In this document: positions 45,955-55,612 of the stretch, piece after piece
How the letters are laid out: each line of letters starts with the position of its first letter
Position numbering within the stretch: position 1 is the stretch's first letter
NCBI GenBank assembly: GCA_032164245.1
Contig: JAVMKO010000006.1
Span: 3,301,001-3,365,000, forward strand
Direction: 5' to 3'
DNA: 64,000 nucleotides
DNA from: Sternotherus odoratus
Lineage: Eukaryota > Chordata > Testudines > Kinosternidae
Translations under genes and position numbers: made by a program
The notes under the pieces: generated by a model
Databases searched by the model: none
Seen by the model: the letters and a program-made list of their open reading frames with translations, nothing else
Told to the model about the DNA's origin: nothing

Positions 45955-46123
45955 AGCCGCGCTCCTGCCCCCACAACAATCAGAGCCCCGTGGCGGTAAG
46001 CACTGTGCCTATGTGTAGTAAGAAGAAGTCCCTGCCCACACGAGGTCAGACAGGCAAGGAGGGAGACAGGCAGGATCGCTATGCTCATTTTACAGATGGA
46101 GAACTGAGGCCCAGGGAGATTAA

Positions 46124-46772
46124 GGCCTAGATCCCTAAAGGCGTTTAGATGAGAGTTTGGCACTGTGATGGGGCATGCAAACCCAACACTGGGACTGAAG
46201 GGGTTAAGGATCAGTTCTGGGCCCCGTCTGCTCTGGCTGGAGGGGGAGGACTTTAAAGGGAGCCAGATGGCTCAGAAGTGGTGGGGAGAGGAGGTGGATG
46301 AGGAAAGTCCTATCTTGAGAGCCCCTGAGTCTGCGCTGCAAGGGAGGGACCCTAGGCCCTGGGGGAGGGGGAGCAGGCAGGGAAGAGGTGCAGGTGCGGC
46401 TAGCTGGGAGTTTACTGGGTACAGGGGGAGCGTGACAGCCCTGGACAGTGAAACCCCAGAACTGGGGCCAGTGTGAAGCTGGAGCTAGCGTGTAGGGAGA
46501 CGGCGATTGGCTGAGCCCGGCTGGGCCGAAGATACAGTTATTTTTGCTATGTTCTGTTGTCTTTAAGTGAAAATGTGAGGCCTTGTGGGACACAAGTGGT
46601 AGGAAGTAGCCAGGCTGGCAGGGGTGAAGTGCTCCAGGGTTCTGGCCATCACTGCCTGTCGTGGGGACCTGGGTCAGAGCCTGCGGGGAGTGGAGAGCCA
46701 GGGCTCTTCTACCAACTACCAGTAAGCCCAGACCCTGTCACATGCATCTAAATACCTTTGAGTATCTGGGCC
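46124..46772. mobile_element. MITE with 28-bp terminal inverted repeats and TAA target site (Harbinger-like)
   Basis: GGCCTAGATCCCTAAAGGCG at the left matches the complement of the right end (CCTTTGAGTATCTGGGCC); the repeat spans 46124-46151 and 46745-46772. The 3-bp TAA duplication (46121-46123, 46773-46775) fits PIF/Harbinger elements. Most of the inside is a further insertion. Confidence 0.65.
46164..46742 (+). mobile_element. Possible LTR (TGTGATGGG...CTGTCACA) inside the MITE
   Basis: The 579-bp block has TGTGA/TCACA ends and unlike composition (GC-rich), with a TTTAAAGG TATA-like site near 46253. No clear target duplication and no clear polyadenylation signal. The identification as LTR is inference. 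Confidence 0.4.
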
Positions 46773-46875
46773 TAAGTGGCTGGCCCAAGGTCACCTAGGG
46801 AGTCTGTAGCAGAGCTGGGACCTAACCCAAATCTCCTGGGTCCCAGCCCAGGGCCTTATCCACAAGCCTGTCACT

Positions 46876-47202
46876 CCACAGGCTAATTCAGTGAGTTTTA
46901 AAGACAAGAATAGTTCACACTATCTTGTGAATGAAACATTTCATGTCCACAGGAGAGAGGGAGAACAGAGGTGGTCAGGGTTTCGATTTGGGCGGAGTGT
47001 CTGATGAAACACAGACATAAGTTACATTATAGAAGTGGTTGTTTAATGCAGCCAGGGAAAGATTGTGATGGGGTCCAAATATATTAGAAAAGCTCCTTCA
47101 GTGGCTGATGCCAGCACCAACACTGATATTAGCTCCACATCTTAAGAAGTGAGCAAAAAAGGGGAGGGGGGGAGGGTCAGAAAAAGCAGAGGCAGTGAGA
47201 GG
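46876..47202. other. Unassigned stretch
   Basis: Nothing recognised apart from the G/A-rich lead-in to the microsatellite. Confidence 0.4.
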
Positions 47203-47203
47203 A

Positions 47204-47259
<56 letters not shown>

Positions 47260-47261
47260 AA
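47203..47261. repeat. (GAAA)n microsatellite
   Basis: About 14 tetranucleotide units, purine-only on the plus strand. Confidence 0.95.
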
Positions 47262-47726
47262 AGTGAAAACATGGGGTAGCCTTTTATGCTCACTATGCAC
47301 AAGTGAAGTGACTGCAGGAAGTGCAGGACAAAAATGTATATGTCCCAAGGAACTGTTGTAATCAGGAAGAAGGGGGCCTATACACAGCTGTGAAGGAGAG
47401 AATCAGTAATGCTACGACTGATAGTAAAACAGTAAGATCTTAGACTCAACTCACTCCCTTTACCAAAATGGAATAATTTGTTTAGAATAAAAGCCTGCAT
47501 CTGGAGGGTAAGAACCCCAGCAGAGCAACAGAGAAATAGCAAACAGCGTCGGATGAGGAGGTAAGCTCATTGAGAATGTTCCTCTGTCACTATATATTCT
47601 CTTCACAATAATTCAGATGTCACCTCAACTTCAAGGGGAAACAAATGACAGCTCACGCTTTGAAAAGCACAATGGGGCTCTTTCTGAACGGTAACCGGGC
47701 TCCTTGTGAAGGCCTTGACTATTCCT
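47262..47726. other. Unassigned stretch
   Basis: Nothing recognised. Confidence 0.4.
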
Positions 47727-48017
47727 TAGGGGCAGGACTACACTACCCACCGGATCTGCAGGATATCGATCAATCTTTCTGGGGTCAATTTATCACGTCT
47801 AGACTAGATGAGATGAGTCGATCTCTGAGCACTCTCCCGTCGACTCCGGTACTCCACCGCGAGAGGCGCAGGTAGAGTTGACGGGGGAGTGGTAGCAGTC
47901 GACTCAGCACCGTGAAACCTCCACAGTAAGTCAACCTAAAAATAGCTATGCTATTCCCGTAGCTGAAGTTGCGTATCTTAGGCCGATTCCCCCTCCCCCC
48001 AGTGTAAACCAGTGCTA
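47727..48017. mobile_element. CTACACTA-type MITE, copy 3
   Basis: Termini TAGGGGCAGGACTACACTA and AGTGTAAACCAGTGCTA. Inside, GTCAATTTATCACGTCTAGA, CGTCGACTCCGGTACTCCAC and GTAGCTGAAGTTGCGTATCT match copy 2 in order. Confidence 0.75.
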
Positions 48018-48240
48018 TGACTCAAGTAAACTTTGCATGACTTCCAAGAGAAAAGAAGCTATTGTCCTATTAGTCTGCCCCTTTGCATTGTGGTGATAAT
48101 CCGGGGTACTTTTAATTTAGAACTGTATGGGCAGGAAATGGACATATATCTAAATACCTAGTTAATTAGGCTGACCATATTTCCTTGAGACAAAAACAGG
48201 ACATTGGGATGGCAAAAATGGGACGGGGTTGGGGGGGGGG

Positions 48241-48480
48241 GTCTCACCAGATGAAATCGGTGCAGTGGCTGCAGAACCTGGGCTGAGGGGCGCTGGTGGG
48301 GGTGGTTGGGAGCTCTGGGGGGAGCTCTAGGGGGGCTCTGGGCAGTCTGGGGGGGCTCTAGGTCCCAGGGGGGTCTCACCAGATGAAGTCGGTGCAGTGG
48401 CTGCAGAACATGGGCTGAGGGGCGCTGGGGGGGGCTCTAGGGGGGTCTCACTGGATGAGGTCGGTGCAGTGGCTGCATAA
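48241..48480 (-). repeat. Exon 3' end plus splice donor, three copies
   Basis: Starts at 48241, 48373 and 48445 on the plus strand (GTCTCACCAGATGAAATCGG and relatives). Minus-strand reading of the first two is QPxFCSHCTDFIW up to an ATCTG^GTGAGA donor. The third is continuous with the fuller exon relic. Spacing is 132 and 72 bp, and the intron-side text CCCCCCTAGAGCC is partly repeated too. Confidence 0.8.
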
Positions 48481-48618
48481 CGTCAGCTGCTTGCACAAGC
48501 GTGCGGTGACTTTGTGGCTCTTGACCACGTGGATCACCTTCTGGCACAGCGCCCCCTTGCGGCAGAACAGCGGCTTGGCCAGGCACTCCAGCTCGGTGGG
48601 CGAGGTGACCAGCGCCAT
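48451..48618 (-). pseudogene. First-exon relic of a conventional protein kinase C (PRKCG-like)
   Basis: From the Met codon at 48616-48618 the minus strand encodes 56 residues, then TGA. Visible: PLFCRKGAL at residues 16-24 (the pseudosubstrate core; the PLFC prefix is what I recall for PRKCG, not PRKCA or PRKCB), [10 protein letters not shown], and the start of a C1 zinc finger with His35, twelve residues, then Cys48-x2-Cys51. The exon should end at CTDFIW with a split Trp codon at a GTGAGA donor. Here it reads CTDLIQ then the donor, so the Trp codon is destroyed. Changes at otherwise conserved sites (RQK to CQK, HEV to HVV, ARFF to ARLC) indicate decay. No further PKC exons are present. It lies within a transposon, so it is a captured fragment and not the PKC locus. 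Confidence 0.75.
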
Positions 48619-48659
48619 GGCCCCACCTGGCGGGGGGGAGGCAGTAGGGGGACTGGGGG

Positions 48660-48955
48660 GGGGATGGATGGAGGAATAAGCAGAACAGGGATGGGGGATG
48701 AAGAGGATGGAGGGAGAGAGAGAAGGGGGGATGAGGGATGAAGAGGATGGAGGGGACAGAGGGAGAGAAGGCAGGAAGGGAGAGGATGGATGGATGAGAG
48801 AAGAGATGGGGGTAGGGAGCAGGGGAGATGGAGGAGGCAAGGGACAGTGAGAAGGAGGGATGGAGAGAAGGGAGATGGACGGAGGGAGAGAGAAGGGAGG
48901 AAGGAAGGGATGGTGGGATGGAGAAGGGGATAGAGAGAAGGGATGGAGGGAGCGA
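48660..48955. repeat. G/A-rich imperfect repeat tract
   Basis: Plus strand is nearly all purine, made of GGATGGAG, GAGAGAAGG and GGGATGA words. Long open frames over it on both strands (for example 48437-49231 minus, mostly S, P, L and H) are products of the low-complexity sequence. Confidence 0.85.
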
Positions 48956-49349
48956 GAGGAGGCAGCGGACGGAGGGAGAGAGCAGGGAGGAAGGGAGGGA
49001 TGGAGAAGGGGGATGGAGAGAAGGGAGGGATGGAGAGAAGGAGGGAAGAAGGAGGAATAGTGAGAAGCCGACAGCGGAGCAGAGCTGTCCGGAGCCGCAG
49101 CCGGGGCCCGATTGTCTCATAAAACCCAGCCGGCAGCCCCCCCGCCGGCGCGCTCGGCCCCCGGCTGCGGCTCCAGACAGCTCCGCTCCGCTGTCAGCTT
49201 CAGCCCGCTGCCCGCTGCCTCCTCTTCTCACTATTCCTCCTTCTTCCCTCCCTTCTCTCCATCCCCCTTCTCCATCCCTCCCTTCTCTCCATCCCCCTTC
49301 TCCATCCCTCCCTTCCTCCCTGCTCTCTCCCTCCGTCCGCTGCCTCCTC
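48956..49349. repeat. Long imperfect inverted repeat
   Basis: Left arm 48956-49108 (GAGGCAGCGGACGGAGGGAG to CGGAGCCGCAGCCGGGG) is matched by the complement at about 49146-49349. The right arm has roughly 50 bp extra. The ~40-bp centre holds GATTGTCTCATAAAACCCAG. Confidence 0.8.
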
Positions 49350-49352
49350 TCC

Positions 49353-49443
49353 CTACCTAAGGACTAGTATCAGATGTCAATATCTCCGATGAGCGCAGTT
49401 TGCTCATCGGAGATTTTGACATCTGATACTTGTCCTTAGGTAG
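49353..49443. repeat. 42-bp-arm hairpin palindrome
   Basis: Arms 49353-49394 and 49402-49443 are complementary with two mismatches around the 7-nt loop GCAGTTT. Arm text includes CTACCTAAGGAC and TATCAGATGTCAA. Confidence 0.9.
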
Positions 49444-49631
49444 CAAGATTCTTCACCTGAGCTCTTGCGAGTCCTGCAAAGAAAGAACCTCCCCCTAGAA
49501 AGCAGCTTGGGACCTGCCCCAAAAATGGGACAAAATTGATATTTTTGTCAAAAAGACAGGACGGTCCAAAAATATGTAAAAAACGGGACTGTCCCGTTCA
49601 AAACGGGACGTATGGTCAGCCTATAGTTAAC

Positions 49632-51486
49632 CCCAAACAATTATTTAACACCTTGGTTCACCAGTATAGCTCTATACGGATTATTAGTCTCTAAAAGAGG
49701 GACAAGCCTAGACTTGATCAGTGCATGACAATCCAACTTTGCCAGTTGCATTAGTAAACTAACCCAACTCTAGAACTCAGATGATGGCTCAGAGGAGCTC
49801 TGGGTGGCCCATAAACAGTCTATTCGCCTGTTCTCCTTACCTGCTGAGAGTGTACAGAGAAAAGCCTGGGAGGACATGGAAGGACTTGTTGTGAATCTTC
49901 TTTTCACTCTAGGCCCAGTCCTGCCACCAGTGCCACCAGCGGGTACTGAATCATACTTTCAGGCCGGGATCTCCAGTGCCATCTGCTCTGGGGTCCCATT
50001 GACATCTGTGTAACATGGGTGCAGATACTGTCACCAGTTGGAATGGGGAATGCTTATTTGATAGTGTTTTACACCCCAATTGCACGGGTGTGAATGGCGA
50101 TACCAGGGAAAGGCAGGGAAGAATCCGACTCTGGCTGCCACACAAAGCGGTTGTGGCCATCCTAAATTACTCATGAACATTGCCTTTATTTTTCTTACTG
50201 GAGTAGGAAAGTTATGGGACCCAACATGCCCTAATGTCAGCATAGTCTTTATCTTTTCCAAACGTGGCTTCTGGGGGGGACTTTTGCTCAATATTTAGTG
50301 TCTGTGCCTGTAAATCATCAAACGGTCTTGCCAGCCATTTTCCCATTTTTTTTTAAACTGAGGCCCAGGCTTAGCTGTCGCTCAACGTTCTTGGGACTAT
50401 AATGTTCACAGGAGTGTCCTCACTTTGTATGATAACGTAGAGCGGCACATTTCAATGCGTGAGTTCGTTCCTGTCAGTCCTGCCCCTGTATTTACAACAC
50501 ATTATGAGCATAAGTTTTATATTATAGTAAATATAGTATCTCTAACACTATCTTAAAACTGAATGCTCCCAGTTGTATTCCTTTGATTCCCACCAGCCCG
50601 TAGTATTTGATTATTTACTATATACAGCTTTTCTCACATATGAACTAAATATTTGTATTTCATTTTATTCAACATTTTAAGTAGATTTAATTTAATGACG
50701 GGCCCTGTAAAGTTAGGGAGCCAATCTCAAAGCTCAGAACCAAAGCTTGGTCATTCTTTTACTATTATTGGTTTAACAAAGTTGTGCATAGGTGTGATTT
50801 TTGACTGATTCAATTATAGTTTTGAATTTAGGTATAAAACACCAATTCACTGGGCATATTTAACTGCTGCATGATCACACAGCATTCACCATTTTCCACA
50901 ATGAGTTCATTCCAGGCACTCAGTTGAACTGGGCAATTGAGATGAGCCCTTTCTTGGAGTCCCTTCCTGTTACTATGGTCTGAGCCACAATTGCATAGCC
51001 CCTAGGGAATCCCATCAGCTGATCCATCTGGCTCACACCTCTGTGCAGCAGTTCAGAAGGGGTGCTTGACATCATCCATATATGTGTCTCACCAGTATCT
51101 GATGGACCTTGATGTGTTTCTTAAACGCTGAGTCTTTGAGGACCCCTGCTGAGCTGACACATACCATAGTTTCATATAACGGTAGATCTCCCAATGGATA
51201 TTATCTCCAGTCAGATTAGGTTGTTTTTTTTAATTTGAACTTTCTCTAACAAGACCCAGTATTTACACTTTTTGTTCAGGGAGGTAGTCCTCTTAACTGC
51301 TATACCATCCATTCCCTAAGGAAATTGAAGTAAAGTTCCTCCTTAGGTTAATACTCAGTGTCCAGTTCTTAGGAGCACTGACCATCTCAGGGCTGATTAG
51401 TCATGGCACCTGTGTTGAGATCTACTAGACAGACATCGGTTCAACAAATTCTGCATGTTGCTCATCCCTTCTCAGTCAGTGCTATT
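49632..51486. other. Unassigned stretch
   Basis: AT-rich, only short open frames. No repeat family recognised. Confidence 0.4.
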
Positions 51487-51790
51487 GCTAAGGCTGGTCG
51501 GAAAAACTTCAGCAGAACCAGTTTCCATCAGAAAATTCAATACATCAAAACTGAAATGCTTTGTGAAATTGTCAGTACAGATGGAATTTCATTCCAACAA
51601 TGGCCAAATGTGCCAACTTTGCATTTCATTTTATTTTTTATTTTTATCAATCAACCTGAAAAAAACCTAGAATTTTCTTCCACAGAGAACTTTTAAATAT
51701 TTAGGGTTTAATTTGTAAACAGAATGAAAACATTTGGAAATCATGAAATACTTCATGAAACAGAATTCCTTTTCTCTGCAAAGCTCTAAT
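51487..51790. repeat. Old AT-rich dispersed repeat
   Basis: GGTCGGAAAAACTTCAGC, AATTTCATTCCAACAATGG and GAAAACATTTGGAAATCATG to GCAAAGCTCTAATC. Looks like the 30.2, 42.0 and 58.8 kb copies. Confidence 0.45.
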
Positions 51791-52387
51791 CATTTCCCTT
51801 CTTTTGGCACAAGTCTTCTCCACTCTGTGGTGGCCGGCAGAAGATTATGTACTATCTACTCATTTTGGACACTCACAGTTAAAGCATAATCTGCTTCCCG
51901 TGCTGGAGATACAGCATTGTATCCGATCTGTGGACCTTAACATAAAGAATTGGATAAAAGTCTGATACCGATCTGAAAATTCCCTTCCTTTGACTAAGGT
52001 CCATCCCACCCTGGAAATGATGGATCATCTAGAACGGAGATGGAAACTGAGATGCTCTGCAGTAGGGAAATTGTTAGTCCCCTCCCCCTACCCCCGAGTA
52101 TATGGGTAATTTTGGAGAGCAGATTTCAATTAACTTGGCTGTGGACGTTTTCTGAACTGGAGGGAACCTTAGGAGATGGGGTATTCCCCTGCTGGTGGTG
52201 ATTAACAAGGCTGGTTCTTCTCCCCGAGCTGCATGTTGGCCGAAGTACCCACTATAATGGATCCGTGGACTTTATTACTCAAAGAAAGGACATTTTCAGG
52301 CAAGCTTGGGTAATTTCTCCTATTATGTAACATTCAGATGCATTTCTGCTTGAAAACAGCACAGACCTCTGCCAAATGTATTTCTCC
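51791..52387. other. Unassigned stretch
   Basis: Nothing recognised. Confidence 0.4.
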
Positions 52388-52548
52388 GAAGTGTTGCTGT
52401 AGCCATGTTGGTCCTATGGTACTGAAGAGACAAGGTGGGTGAGGTAATATCATTTGTTGGGTCAACGTCGGTTGGTGAAAGAGACAAGCATTCGAGCTTA
52501 AATGGCGCTCTTCTTCAGTTTTTATGGTCAGTGTCGGATGCAGGAAAC
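52388..52548 (-). mobile_element. Older Penelope-type terminus with hammerhead-like segment
   Basis: Plus strand AGTGTTGCTGTAGCCATGTT, GACAAGGTGGGTGAGGTAAT and TCTTCTTCAG are laid out like the younger PLE ends. On the minus strand CTGAAGA, an AGAGCGC...GCTC stem and GAAT occupy the positions of the hammerhead boxes. The GAAA box has a changed last base. A different subfamily from the 2.4 kb PLE. Confidence 0.5.
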
Positions 52549-52702
52549 CCAGCTGAGAAGGGATGGAGACATCTGGTTAACATATTAGGTTCCCAGTCGC
52601 TATAATGGTAGAGCACCCACTGCCAGTATGGGTTCTAGGCACAAATTCTTCTTATCTAAAAGGGGGGAATTGACTGTAGAGTTTCATATTTCCTTATTCT
52701 CC

Positions 52703-52826
52703 TAGGGTGACCAGACAGCAAGTGTGAAAAATCAGGACAGGGGGTGGAGGGTAATAGGAGCCTATAAAACAAAAAGACCCAAAAATCGGTACTGTCCCTA
52801 TAAAATCGGGACATGTGGTCACCCTA
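52703..52826. mobile_element. hAT-type MITE, 124 bp, 8-bp target duplication
   Basis: Termini TAGGGTGACCAGAC and GTGGTCACCCTA. TATTCTCC is duplicated exactly at 52695-52702 and 52827-52834. The inside has AATCAGGACAGGGGG and ACTGTCCCTATAAAATCGGG. Confidence 0.85.
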
Positions 52827-52834
52827 TATTCTCC

Positions 52835-54429
52835 AAAGAAAGGGAGTCTTGAAATATTTACTCACATATGTACCTGGACAGAGAGGTCTGTACTGTACTG
52901 AGTGTTTCAAATGTTCCTCTATGATGAATGTTATCACTCCTTTATGCTTACTAGCAAGAAGCTGAAGTGAAGGGTGGCACAAAATCAATCTTCAAACCAC
53001 AGGATTAACAACAAGCAGGAAGAACAGTGCATCTCCTAGTTGTTAGAGAGACCCCATTGGAGGAGCTCAGCTAATGAATTCAATATCTTACCAAAGGCAT
53101 GTTTACAAATAATCTAAAACTGAAATGCAAATGAAATGCTTAAAAAGGTTTTAATTGCTAACATACACGAGAGTGTGTGGCCAGTTTGTAATCTCTAGCC
53201 AAAGGCTGTAGTCCTAAAATAAGTCATTTGGTTCTGAAACTGAACTGAGTTATTATAGTCACATGAAAACAAATAATTTTAATGGGACAGATGGAAATTG
53301 AATATTAGTGGCCTAGGATGTACCGTGCCTTTGAATGTGACACAATGGGTGCATTTCAAGCCTTGCTATCACTATGAAATGGAGCAGGAAATTTGAGTCT
53401 AATATTTACCAGACTTCAGTTATATTGCAGGGAACGCTTTGTTCTCTTGAACAGGAACCAAAGGAAACAAATAGTAAAATCCTACCTTAAAATAATTGTC
53501 AGGATGAGGCACAAATCTGTAAAAAGCAATTTCTCTGGAGTCATTCTCTGCTAATGGAATATTTCCACATATTAAACAATCCAGACCTCTTTGCTGCTAA
53601 TCCAGTCCTGTCGATTTCATTCCAGAAATGACTGTAATTGACTAGCTCTTCCCAGGGTGTCTCTTATCTATGGATATACTGATTGTTAGGCAATAAAATA
53701 GCAGATGCTAGCTCAGACTCCCCCAGCTGAAAACTGTTTTATGTGCCAAATATATTGTCTAATTCAAGAATGTGTGACCATGCAATTTAAAAAAAAAGGT
53801 TATTAAAGAATTTATATGATTAATTAAAATTCCTGCTTAGTATGTTGTTCTGTTTTCTTTTACCCTGAGGATGATTTCAGCTTCTGTACTGTGATGGGGA
53901 ATAAAATGAGTCACAAATTCCTTAGTTTAGTCATTCTGATTTTCTAAATGAAAAATAATTGGGTCCAACCAGAAAGGGACATCACTAACTACTCATAAAA
54001 GTGCTTTTACAGATTACTCTCCTTCCAGCAACCGTCCCATTCATTTGTTTCACTGACTGTACAGACAGAAAGCGATGTCTGATTTTCTCTAAACTCATCC
54101 GAGTCCTCCTGGAGTAATCAGTTCTCGTTTATAGTCTGAACGTTCCGTTCCGCTAGCACATTTGTCATCACCGACATCAGGCTATGAAACCTTACGGCTT
54201 TCCATAAGGAGCTGAAGAGCAAGGAGAACGAGTCACCACGAGTCACTCAGAGGGCTGCAAGTCCACGAATGGCTTTAACTCTTGCGTTATCCTACCGAGG
54301 TACAGTGTGAAATCCAGCAGTGTTTTATTGCCTACAGGCCTGATTATTCCAGCTGATGCTTGGCGAGCATTTGACATAGTGGGTGCAAGACGCTGTCTGT
54401 AAGACTGTAGATTACACTGCAAAGATACC
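52835..54429. other. Unassigned stretch
   Basis: AT-rich, no exon or repeat recognised. Confidence 0.4.
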
Positions 54430-54520
54430 GCCCTTACCATTATTATTTGGATTGCAGTGAGGCCAATCAATGACCTGGGCTCCATAGTACAAGGTGCTGT
54501 ACAAGCAAGTAAGAAGAAGA
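54430..54520 (+). mobile_element. Old L3/MIR-type fragment
   Basis: CATTATTATTTGGATTGCAG and GTACAAGGTGCTGTACAAGC, a widespread amniote repeat segment. Confidence 0.45.
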
Positions 54521-54764
54521 CAGCCTGCCCGGGAGAGCTCATGATCTAGGCTGATGACCCTCGGGGCTGCATATGTCGTGCTCACTTTCCAAGCAGGCTG
54601 TAAGAAAAGTGGCCATGGCTTATCAAAGGGGAAGCGTGGTCCAGGCGTGATCACCTCTGAGAGCAAAAGAGGGCAACTGCATCCTGTCCCCCTGGACGCT
54701 CGGCTTATGGGAGCACAGCAGTGCACGTTTGCTCTGTCAACATGCTAGGGTAACGCCAACAGAC

Positions 54765-54862
54765 CCTGGTGGTCGGTGGGTGGGATTGAACCTGGGTCCT
54801 CTGCACATAGAGCCTCTACTGCATGAGCTAAGGGGCACCTGGCTCGGCTGTAGCAGACTCAT
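54765..54862 (-). mobile_element. tRNA-related SINE fragment
   Basis: GATTGAACCTGGGTCCTCTG followed by GCCTCTACTGCATGAGCTAA is the complement of a tRNA-like B box and A box. Distinct from the Cry SINE. Confidence 0.5.
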
Positions 54863-55154
54863 CAAGCTCGAGCTGGGTTAGGTGCCACTAGCGGGGGACA
54901 GAGCGCCAAACCCAGCAGGCCTGGGTTACAGCAGCAGGCAGGGGAAGGAAGGGAAGAACGAAATATTGTGTTGGGCTAGTCTGTGTAAGGGACACACCGG
55001 TGTGATGAAGGGTTGAGGTCCAATACCAGGCACGCATGGGAGTGAGGGGGTGTGTGCAGCACCACCTCTTAGGGAGGTTCAACCTTCTGCCTTGTGTGCT
55101 TCCAGCCAACTCTGCTGACTGATTGTGGAGGAAAGGCCCTGCCTCCTCCCCACC
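54863..55154. other. Unassigned stretch
   Basis: Nothing recognised. Confidence 0.4.
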
Positions 55155-55282
55155 CCCTAGGGCAGTGATGGCGAACCCGTGGCACGCGTGCCACTGCCGG
55201 CACGCCGAGCCGTCTCTGTGGGCACGCCGCTCGCGAGCCAGATGTGGCTCTTTTGAGCCTGTCATCTGGCTCGCGCGGCGCG

Positions 55283-55470
55283 CTCTGTCCGCGAGGCTGG
55301 GGGGCGGGGGAGGCGGTGTGGCGCGGCACGGCGCTCTCTGTCCGCGAGGCTGGGGGGCGGGGGAGGCGGTGTGGCGCGGCGCGGCGCGGCGCTCTCTGTC
55401 CGCGAGGCTGGGGGGCGGGGGAGGCGGTGTGGCGCGGCGCTGCTGTGACCGCGAGGCTGGGGGGCGTGTC
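55283..55470. repeat. GC-rich tandem array, about 4 units of 49-58 bp
   Basis: Anchors CTCTGTCCGCGAGGCTGGGG at 55283, 55336 and 55394, and a diverged one near 55443. CpG-dense with GCGCGGC runs between anchors that account for the length variation. Confidence 0.85.
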
Positions 55471-55612
55471 GCTCCTCTCCTTCCCTCGCTGGAGTCGGGT
55501 CACAGCAGCGTGACCCAGCGAACAAGTAAGCGCCGGGGGGGGGGGGAGTAAGCGGTGTGCAAGGGGGTGTTGGGGGAAGGCTGGGCTGGGAGCGGGGGTA
55601 AGCGGTGTGGGG

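Larger units (their letters stand above)
45955..46875 (-). mobile_element. MIR-like repeat split by a MITE
   Basis: The left part ends CAGGGAGATTAA at 46123, and the right part starts TAAGTGGCTGGCCCAAGGTC at 46773. Together they make the usual AGATTAAGTGACTTGCCCAAGG-type block seen undivided at 40.18 kb. TAA is duplicated at the junction. Confidence 0.7.
48167..49623. mobile_element. hAT-type nonautonomous element carrying a captured PKC exon (Pack-type)
   Basis: Terminal inverted repeats TAGGCTGACCATA (left) and its complement (right, ending at 49623) are flanked by TAGTTAAT (48159-48166) and TAGTTAAC (49624-49631), an 8-bp target duplication with one mismatch. Both subterminal regions carry GGGAC/GTCCC motifs, as does the small MITE at 52.70 kb. 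Order inside: three partial exon-end repeats, a PKC first-exon relic, a G/A-rich repeat tract, a long imperfect inverted repeat and a 42-bp-arm hairpin. No transposase is present, so it depends on a hAT partner elsewhere. Confidence 0.8.

Noticed and set aside
48451..48618. Functional PRKCG locus
   Set aside because: Only the first exon is present, with a lost Trp codon and replaced conserved residues, enclosed by transposon ends.
48437..49231. 264-codon minus-strand open frame, Ser/Pro/Leu-rich
   Set aside because: Mostly the complement of a purine tract. Only the last ~60 codons overlap genuine exon-derived sequence, partly in another frame.
55200..55500. CpG-dense region as promoter/CpG island
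   Set aside because: The CpG density comes from tandem units within a hAT-type element, with no downstream gene visible.
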